Source: SZUA-35 sp964351995
GTDB lineage: Bacteria > Actinomycetota > Acidimicrobiia > Acidimicrobiales > SZUA-35
Reading direction: 5' to 3'
NCBI GenBank assembly: GCA_964351995.1
Contig: CAYGQE010000006.1
Location: forward strand, 86,511-150,510
DNA length: 64,000 nt
The notes below the pieces were generated by a model. It was not told the DNA's origin and ran no database searches. It saw only the letters and a list, made by a program, of their open reading frames with translations. The number at the start of each line of letters is the position of its first letter. Position 1 is the first letter of the stretch. Below, piece by piece: positions 59,744 through 64,000 of the stretch. The position numbers were made by a program, and so were the translations under genes.

Positions 59744-60400
59744 TCAGGACGCTGCCACCAGCTGAGCTGGCAGCGAAACAAGGTCGCTGACGACCACTGT
59801 CGGGCTCGGTTGGTCGGTCGGCCACAGTCGTCCGCGTGGCATCCACGCCGTCGAGAGCCCGAGTGCTTGCGCGCCCTCGATGTCGTGGCGAGCCGAGTCG
59901 CCGACCATCCAGCACGGGCGTCTGCGACCAACCAGATCGAAGCCGAGCAGGGACACAGCGTGTTCGAAGATGCCCGACTCCGGCTTCTTGATGCCAAGGG
60001 TCTCGGAAACGACCACGGCGTCGACCATCGAACGGAAACCAAGGTGGTCGATCTTGGCGTTCTGTTGCTTGGTCGAGCCGTTGGTGACGATGGCGATCTG
60101 CCAGCCTCTGGCCCGCATGTCGTCGAGGCAGCGGTGGGCGCCAGCGACGGGCTCGACGAGTTCGACGATGTCGGACTGGTACGCCAGCAGAAGCTCGCTC
60201 ACCGGGGTCCTCAGTTCGAACCTGGCCTTGATCGCTGTGAACACATCGACTCGGCTCGAGTAGCCGTCATTGTCGAGCTCGGTGATCCAGAGGGCGTCGG
60301 AGGAGCTGAGGCCATGTTCGGTGGCAAAGTGAGCGACCCAGGTCCTGACCGCATTCGACCGATCGGCCAGTGTGTTGTCGAGGTCGATCATGATCAGCAT
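59744..60400 (-). CDS. HAD-superfamily hydrolase
   Basis: 218 residues from ATG 60400. HAD motif I is MIDLDNTLADR (nucleophile Asp6, acid/base Asp8), motif II Thr/Ser in IAIVTNGS, motif III Lys in GIKKPESGIF, and motif IV in WMVGDSARHDIEGA. The helical C1 cap between motifs I and II is typical of YjjG/phosphoglycolate-type enzymes. The likely role is dephosphorylation of a small phospho-metabolite or a nucleotide; the substrate is unknown. Its start is 4 bases after the stop of the kinase-like gene, suggesting an operon. Confidence 0.9.
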   Translation of the reverse strand: MLIMIDLDNTLADRSNAVRTWVAHFATEHGLSSSDALWITELDNDGYSSRVDVFTAIKARFELRTPVSELLLAYQSDIVELVEPVAGAHRCLDDMRARGWQIAIVTNGSTKQQNAKIDHLGFRSMVDAVVVSETLGIKKPESGIFEHAVSLLGFDLVGRRRPCWMVGDSARHDIEGAQALGLSTAWMPRGRLWPTDQPSPTVVVSDLVSLPAQLVAAS

Positions 60401-60404
60401 CGAG

Positions 60405-60998
60405 TCAGTCTCGCGTTTGCAGCGTGGTTGCGAAGCCCACTTCTGGGGCCTCGATGTCAGCGCTCGAATCAACCATGAGGTCGGCTCTGGTCTTCGCACC
60501 GTCTCGGGCGAAGAACGCTGCCTCGGCCCTTGCTGCGGTGTCCCAGTCAGCAGCGCTGATTCCATCACGGCGAACGCCCCGTCCACGGCACACGTCTGGG
60601 CTGGCATCGATCCAGATGCGGAACGAGAGGTGGTCGTGCCATTCCATCCGTGAAGACGAAACCCCTTCGACAACCACCAGCGGCGTTGGCTGTGCTGTCT
60701 CCGGTTCGTCCAGCCGACCTTCGATCCAGTCGTATGGGACGAAGGTCGCCGACTTGCCAGCAGCCAACGCGGTGATCACGTCCCGGAGCCGAGGCCACCA
60801 CGCCGTTGGTTCGTCAGGCCGAGCGAACGCATCGGTGTGCAGCAGCGTCGTGTCTGCCCCGGTCGAAGCGGCCAGTCGATCGGCGAACGTCGATTTGCCG
60901 GCGCCACCCGGGCCGTCGATTGCGACGATCCTCGGTGTGCCGGGCAACGCCAACAGGCGATCTGTCAGCTCGAGGTAGGTCATGATGTGGCTGCCCAT
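60405..60998 (-). CDS. Uridine-kinase-like P-loop NTPase
   Basis: 197 residues from ATG 60998, with AGGA 7 bases upstream; a GTG at 61001 and ATG at 60983 are in frame. The Walker A motif is IDGPGGAGKSTFADRLA (29-37 core). An LLHTDAFARP strand and PLVVVEGVSSSRMEW (Walker B-type) match the uridine kinase/phosphoribulokinase-like fold. The lid has ARGRGVRRDG-type arginines (CRGRGVRRDG). It probably phosphorylates a nucleoside or small alcohol. It is co-transcribed with the HAD phosphatase downstream. Confidence 0.82.
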   Translation of the reverse strand: MGSHIMTYLELTDRLLALPGTPRIVAIDGPGGAGKSTFADRLAASTGADTTLLHTDAFARPDEPTAWWPRLRDVITALAAGKSATFVPYDWIEGRLDEPETAQPTPLVVVEGVSSSRMEWHDHLSFRIWIDASPDVCRGRGVRRDGISAADWDTAARAEAAFFARDGAKTRADLMVDSSADIEAPEVGFATTLQTRD

Positions 60999-61150
60999 CA
61001 CGTCATCCTGCTCGGCTATGCCAGCGACGGCACGTTGGTGTGATCAGGTCCTGGCGCGATCAGGTCGGCTCGTCGCCGGAGCCTGGCTATGAAGTTGTCA
61101 AGGATCAGGCGGTAGAAGGAGGCCGACAAGAAGTTCTGCGTGGGCTGCGC

Positions 61151-62269
61151 CTACGCAGCGAGATCGTGTTGGTTGCGACGGCTGAGATTGATGGGTGTGG
61201 GCGGTTGGATGACCCGGTCGAGTGTCCCGTCCGGGCGGGACGACTGCTGGTGGCGCGACGTTGCGAGCGCCAGCGAGCAACTCGGGGCTTCGGAGGGCGA
61301 CCGACTCGCACGTGGCACGTGCACCTGGTTGTCGGCGCTGGTGTCGACCCGCCGCATGGTGGCATCGCAACACAGCCGGCCGAGGGTCGCAGTGCCGATC
61401 GATAGGGCTTCGAAGGTCTCGGCGATCGAGTCGGGATGCGGCCCGCTTGCCAGCGTGTACCGGTCGCAGAGGACATGGAGTCGGACTGAGGCCCTCGGAA
61501 CGCCCGTGCGTTCGGTGCTGTCGCCTCGAAGAATCAGATCATGCATTGCCTGGGCGGTGATCTGCGCACCCGTCATGCTGAGGCAGAGGTTGGGATCGTC
61601 AGCGAGATGCTTGGTTTCGCGGGCGAGCGCAGCGTTGACCGCTGCCCCACGAAGCGGGTCGAGCGATCCAGCGATTCGGTAGCCGTCGCGTTCGATCGTC
61701 GGCGTGATTCGAGCAAAAGAATCGGCTTCGACTTGCTCTGCAGCAGTCGTTCCGCCGCCGGCCCGCACCTTGTCTCGTACTCGCCGAACCCGCTTTCGAA
61801 AGCTCTCCTCGCCGAGCTTTGCTGCTGCTTTGGTCAAGGCAGCATCGTGCTGCTGGAGTGCGCCGGTCTCTCCGTCGGACAGTTTGCTGGTGAGGCGGGC
61901 CAGCACATCGATGTTCGCCGAAGGAATCGCACCGGCCCGGTAAGCTGCGCCGGCGTCAGGGAAGCAACTGGCAACACGGGAGCGCTCGATCTCGGACCGG
62001 ACTTGATGCCTCGGGATCGTGCCGCCATCGGCGAGCGCATCGTCGATCGAAGGTCCGCCGCTGGTGGAGAGTGAGGCGTGAGCGATCTCGGCGACGACGG
62101 CATCCATCATGCGCTGGATCTCACGGACAACAGCGAGCAGCGGTTCAGCGGCGCCAGCGGTTGGTTCCGGTTGGGCGTGAAGCTCGGCAGCCACCGGCGC
62201 CAAGTGCCGCGACAGATTGCGCAACGTGGTGAGTGCAGTGAAGGAGTCTAGATCTTCGGTTATCTGCAT
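61151..62269 (-). CDS. DUF222 (13E12-type) protein with lost HNH core, apparently truncated
   Basis: 372 residues from ATG 62269. The DUF222 part is intact (VVAEIAHASLSTSGG; AYRAGAIPSANIDVLARL; RDKVRAGGGTTAAEQVEAD; RITPTIERDGYRIAGSLDP; LCDRYTL). Normally an HNH nuclease domain with CxFPGC and HH-type histidines follows; here VHVPRASRSPSEAP runs straight into a hairpin repeat and then RPDGTLDRVIQPPTPINLS, so the HNH core is missing. In this family such genes are often multi-copy and DNA-damage-induced. A LexA-type box lies 37 bases upstream. It may be an inactive remnant. Confidence 0.8.
   Translation of the reverse strand: MQITEDLDSFTALTTLRNLSRHLAPVAAELHAQPEPTAGAAEPLLAVVREIQRMMDAVVAEIAHASLSTSGGPSIDDALADGGTIPRHQVRSEIERSRVASCFPDAGAAYRAGAIPSANIDVLARLTSKLSDGETGALQQHDAALTKAAAKLGEESFRKRVRRVRDKVRAGGGTTAAEQVEADSFARITPTIERDGYRIAGSLDPLRGAAVNAALARETKHLADDPNLCLSMTGAQITAQAMHDLILRGDSTERTGVPRASVRLHVLCDRYTLASGPHPDSIAETFEALSIGTATLGRLCCDATMRRVDTSADNQVHVPRASRSPSEAPSCSLALATSRHQQSSRPDGTLDRVIQPPTPINLSRRNQHDLAA
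61257..61283 (-). repeat. REP-like hairpin, copy D, inside the DUF222 gene
   Basis: On the minus strand GAGTTGCTCGCTGGCGCTCG then CAACGTC. It is the same element as the copies at 22770, 22859 and 36569, but here it sits inside a coding region, exactly where the HNH core of the DUF222 protein should begin. Confidence 0.6.
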
Positions 62270-62305
62270 CCAGTTCGAAAAGCAGCAAACGAAACTCTTT
62301 AATAG

Positions 62306-62319
62306 CGAACAGATGTTCT
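62306..62319. promoter_or_regulatory. LexA (SOS) box upstream of the DUF222 gene
   Basis: CGAACAGATGTTCT fits the Gram-positive LexA site CGAAC-N4-GTTCG except for the last base. It is 37 bases upstream of ATG 62269 in an AT-rich segment, with TATTAA on the minus strand next to it as a possible -10. DUF222/13E12 genes in mycobacteria are known LexA targets. Confidence 0.7.
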
Positions 62320-62370
62320 TTTACACAGATCGGAGAGAAATGTTGGACGGGCGTCAGCGTCGTTCGGATA

Positions 62371-62376
62371 TATGGT
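62371..62376 (+). promoter_or_regulatory. -10 box of a 25-codon ORF (TATGGT)
   Basis: TATGGT with 6 bases to ATG 62383; same geometry as the leaderless genes of this window. Confidence 0.4.
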
Positions 62377-62382
62377 CCACCG

Positions 62383-62460
62383 ATGGAGCAAGCCAAGTTT
62401 CGGCGCCGGGCGGTCCGCCCGAACACCGACCTGATCAGAGCTGTGCTCGAAGAACGCTGA
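62383..62460 (+). CDS. Possible leaderless 25-residue basic peptide
   Basis: The frame reads MEQAKFRRRAVRPNTDLIRA then VLEER and stops with TGA at 62460. It is basic, then helical. It is supported by the TATGGT box 6 bases upstream and by lying in otherwise gene-free sequence between the DUF222 and YjbR genes. No homology can be judged by eye and the ORF is short, so this is a candidate only. Confidence 0.35.
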   Translation: MEQAKFRRRAVRPNTDLIRAVLEER

Positions 62461-62549
62461 CGCGGCGAGCCGTCGATCCCTCAGGAACAGAATCGACCCG
62501 TGTTGGACATGTTCTTCAAACACGAACCATGAGCGGTGGTTCGCTCGAA

Positions 62550-62954
62550 CTACCAATCATCGCCTGGGCGATCCACGAGTGCGATCAACTTCTTGGGCGC
62601 GAGCAGGCAGAAACTCTCGACGAGCAATTCGCCGACCTCGTTCCAATCGGTGTGGGCATCGAGGACCATGCCGATGGCGTTGCGACCCCAGTTGATGGCG
62701 AAGAACGGATGCCCGCTTGCGCGAAGCACGTCCGCTTCCTCGCCGGCTGAGCGAAACGTCATCACAACCAGTGACTTCTCTTCGGGGTCCACCACGCCGA
62801 GCACGTGGACGAACGTCCGTTTGCGCACCATCCACCGAGTTCCGACCCATGCTCGTTCTTCGTAGGCGTCCGGCAAGGCCAGGCAGATCGTGCGCAACCG
62901 CATTTGGATCTCGTCGGGCACATCATCGGTGTAACGAGGCTTCACGTCCGCCAT
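62550..62954 (-). CDS. MmcQ/YjbR family protein
   Basis: 134 residues from ATG 62954. The MmcQ/YjbR pattern is seen as RLRTICLALPDAYEERAW (the ALP-x-x-x-E-x-x-x-x element), KRTFVHVLGVVDP, VMTFRSAGEEADVL and INWGRNAIGMVL, and WNEVGELLVESFCLLAPKKL at the end. The family folds like a CyaY-type DNA-binding double-wing module and its function is unknown. TAGTGT lies 6 bases before the start. It converges with the small-peptide candidate and diverges from the methyltransferase gene. Confidence 0.87.
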   Translation of the reverse strand: MADVKPRYTDDVPDEIQMRLRTICLALPDAYEERAWVGTRWMVRKRTFVHVLGVVDPEEKSLVVMTFRSAGEEADVLRASGHPFFAINWGRNAIGMVLDAHTDWNEVGELLVESFCLLAPKKLIALVDRPGDDW

Positions 62955-62960
62955 CGCTCG

Positions 62961-62966
62961 ACACTA
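62961..62966 (-). promoter_or_regulatory. -10 box of the YjbR gene (TAGTGT on minus strand)
   Basis: TAGTGT with 6 bases to ATG 62954; leaderless pattern. Confidence 0.5.
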
Positions 62967-63036
62967 GATCTGTTCGATGGTCGTCGTCTTGCTCGTACTC
63001 TGCCTGTGGCCGGGACCAACACCAGGACAGGGTGAC

Positions 63037-63663
63037 ATGACCGAGATCGATCGAGCGACGACTTCTGACCTTCGGGCCTACTACGAGCGCGAAGCCGAGC
63101 TCGGCGGTCGCGGTGTCCTTGGCCCCAACCGTCTGCGCGCTCGAGACGAGTTCGTTGACTTGTTGAGAGCAGAAGGCCGATCGAACCTGCTCGACTTCGG
63201 GGCCGGGCCAGGCCGTGATCTCGCGGGATTCTTCAACGCTGGCATCCGTTGTATTGGTCTCGACCTCGCCGTCGGAAACGCAAAGCTCGCCGCTGGCCAG
63301 GGCCTGCACGTCGTGGTTGGCTCGATCGCCGCTCCGCCGTTCCACGTGGCGTCGTTCGACGCCGGGTGGTCGATGAGCACGCTCATGCACGTACCTGAGG
63401 ACCAGGCTGCTTCGGTAGCTCGAGCGATGGCAGGATCCTTGCAACGCAATGCACCGCTGATGGTGGGTCTGTGGGGTGGTGAACGACGGGATGAGGTCGA
63501 CACGTCTCAGCTCGAAGGCGAGCGGCGACTGTTCAGCCTCCGGCCCGTCGAACTCAACGGCCGCCTGCTGAGTGCCGCAGGTGCCACCGAGATCATCGAC
63601 ACGTGGAACGTCGGCCCGGAAGGTTGGGAATACCAACGGTTCTTGATTCGAGCTCGAACCTGA
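63037..63663 (+). CDS. Class I SAM-dependent methyltransferase
   Basis: 208 residues from ATG 63037, with an AGGG site 5 bases upstream; an ATG at 62977 would add a 20-residue hydrophobic head that looks non-coding. Motif I is LLDFGAGPGRDLAGF (51-60 core), then CIGLDLAVGNAKLA (motif II acidic) and FDAGWSMSTLMHVPEDQ. It is a small Methyltransf_11-type enzyme of unknown acceptor. The gene is followed by the phosphotransferase start 41 bases on, on the same strand. Confidence 0.87.
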   Translation: MTEIDRATTSDLRAYYEREAELGGRGVLGPNRLRARDEFVDLLRAEGRSNLLDFGAGPGRDLAGFFNAGIRCIGLDLAVGNAKLAAGQGLHVVVGSIAAPPFHVASFDAGWSMSTLMHVPEDQAASVARAMAGSLQRNAPLMVGLWGGERRDEVDTSQLEGERRLFSLRPVELNGRLLSAAGATEIIDTWNVGPEGWEYQRFLIRART

Positions 63664-63704
63664 AAACCCCCGGCTCGCGGTCGGCCTGTGTGCTTCGATG
63701 ACGT

Positions 63705-64000
63705 ATGCATCGAACCCCACGGCTCGAGTACCAAGCGACGCCGAGCGCATTTCGATCGAGTATCGATCATGCCCTCGGAGCCGAGGTGGTCGCGGCAGTC
63801 AACGCTTCGGGCGGTTTCACGCCCGGACCAGCAGCGACGTGCCGGCTCGACGACGGGCGGACCGTCTTCATCAAAGCGTGCAGCTCTGAACTGAGTAGCA
63901 CCGCAGTTGCGATGCACCGGAGAGAAGCGACAGTTCTGGCCGAGCTGCCGGTGTTGTTCCCTGCACCGGCACTGCTCGCAGTTGCCGATAGTGATGGGTG
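63705..64000 (+). CDS. Aminoglycoside phosphotransferase-family protein (partial, cut by window end)
   Basis: 98 codons visible from ATG 63705. The fragment contains VAAVNASGGFTPGPAATCRL, a strand-turn, then RTVFIKACSSELSS with the ATP-binding Lys, then HRREATVLAELPVLFPAPAL. This is the typical start of an APH/choline-kinase fold N-lobe, as in the many actinobacterial phosphotransferase paralogs of unknown substrate. The C-lobe with the catalytic HGD motif lies outside the window. The start is not supported by a strong ribosome site. Confidence 0.75.
   Translation, partial: MHRTPRLEYQATPSAFRSSIDHALGAEVVAAVNASGGFTPGPAATCRLDDGRTVFIKACSSELSSTAVAMHRREATVLAELPVLFPAPALLAVADSDG

Larger units (their letters stand above)
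62270..62549. other. 280-base intergenic segment, AT-rich
   Basis: Between the DUF222 gene start and the end of the YjbR gene. It contains the LexA-type box, the small-peptide candidate and its -10 box. The rest (62461-62549) shows nothing I recognise. Confidence 0.6.

Noticed and set aside
1..64000. tRNA, rRNA, CRISPR arrays, insertion sequences or prophage genes
   Set aside because: None seen. No cloverleaf-like segments, no regularly spaced repeats beyond the short tandems, no transposase or integrase motifs.

Overview
This 64 kb window is high-GC actinobacterial chromosome, with about 57 protein genes packed on both strands. The gene content points to the class Acidimicrobiia (Ilumatobacter-like marine or freshwater lineages), although no rRNA or other marker fixes this. 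Supporting signs are a WhiB regulator, a DUF3097 protein, WXG100/EccC-type secretion genes, a DUF222 (13E12-type) gene, a DUF1800/DUF1501 pair, an actinobacterial-type ferrochelatase and HelD. Many start codons are GTG or TTG with no ribosome binding site, and a TANNNT -10 box lies 6-8 bases upstream. That is the arrangement expected for leaderless mRNAs, and I used it to choose starts. I see no tRNA, rRNA, CRISPR array, insertion sequence or prophage.

Layout. 1-5.6 kb: a lipid-kinase-type gene cut by the window edge, the electron transfer flavoprotein pair etfB-etfA closed by a long perfect hairpin, an M20 peptidase, a degenerate Hsp70-like protein and a DUF2510 protein. 5.7-12.5 kb: a RecB/Cas4-type Fe-S nuclease, a TPM-type membrane protein, a DUF1800-DUF1501 export pair and a divergent two-component system; a phased array of TGAAG half-sites lies between the pair and the system. 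12.5-18.9 kb: a sugar-uptake operon on the minus strand, made of a solute-binding lipoprotein, an oversized MalF-type permease, a MalG-type permease and a GH13_18 glycoside phosphorylase. It is headed by a LacI-type palindromic operator and has a UUCG hairpin after the binding-protein gene. 19-27.8 kb: a metalloprotease-like protein, UbiB-type kinase, ferrochelatase, WhiB, a 400-base gene-free stretch with REP-like hairpins, a CarH-like B12 regulator, an EEP hydrolase, a membrane protein and HelD. 27.9-36.5 kb: a type IIA topoisomerase pair (minus strand), a second CarH-like regulator, a small DNA-binding-type protein, a glutaredoxin, an AI-2E-type transporter and an M50 protease. 36.6-46.6 kb: an SDR enzyme, an alpha/beta-hydrolase without its nucleophile, a tail-anchored HEPN protein, a GGDEF-EAL protein, DUF3097, an SGNH hydrolase, a Uup-type ABC-F, a methyltransferase and a MalY-type lyase.

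46.7-54.3 kb holds the most unusual locus. An EccC/EssC-type ATPase stands alone on the plus strand. Facing it is a minus-strand group of a WXG100-type protein, a second small helical protein, a 622-residue protein of unknown function and a secreted CAP-DUF4214 protein. No eccB, eccD, eccE or mycosin gene is present, so this looks like a reduced type VII secretion locus. 54.4-57.9 kb has a fused membrane GT plus GT2 glycosyltransferase and a convergent GT87-type membrane protein. 57.9-64 kb contains NfuA, DUF1992, DUF4261, a HAD phosphatase, a uridine-kinase-like protein, a DUF222 gene that seems to have lost its HNH core to a REP-like hairpin while keeping a LexA box, a YjbR protein, a methyltransferase and the start of a phosphotransferase gene.

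Limits: all functions are read from motifs and context. No similarity search was run, and residue positions and membrane segments are estimates by eye.
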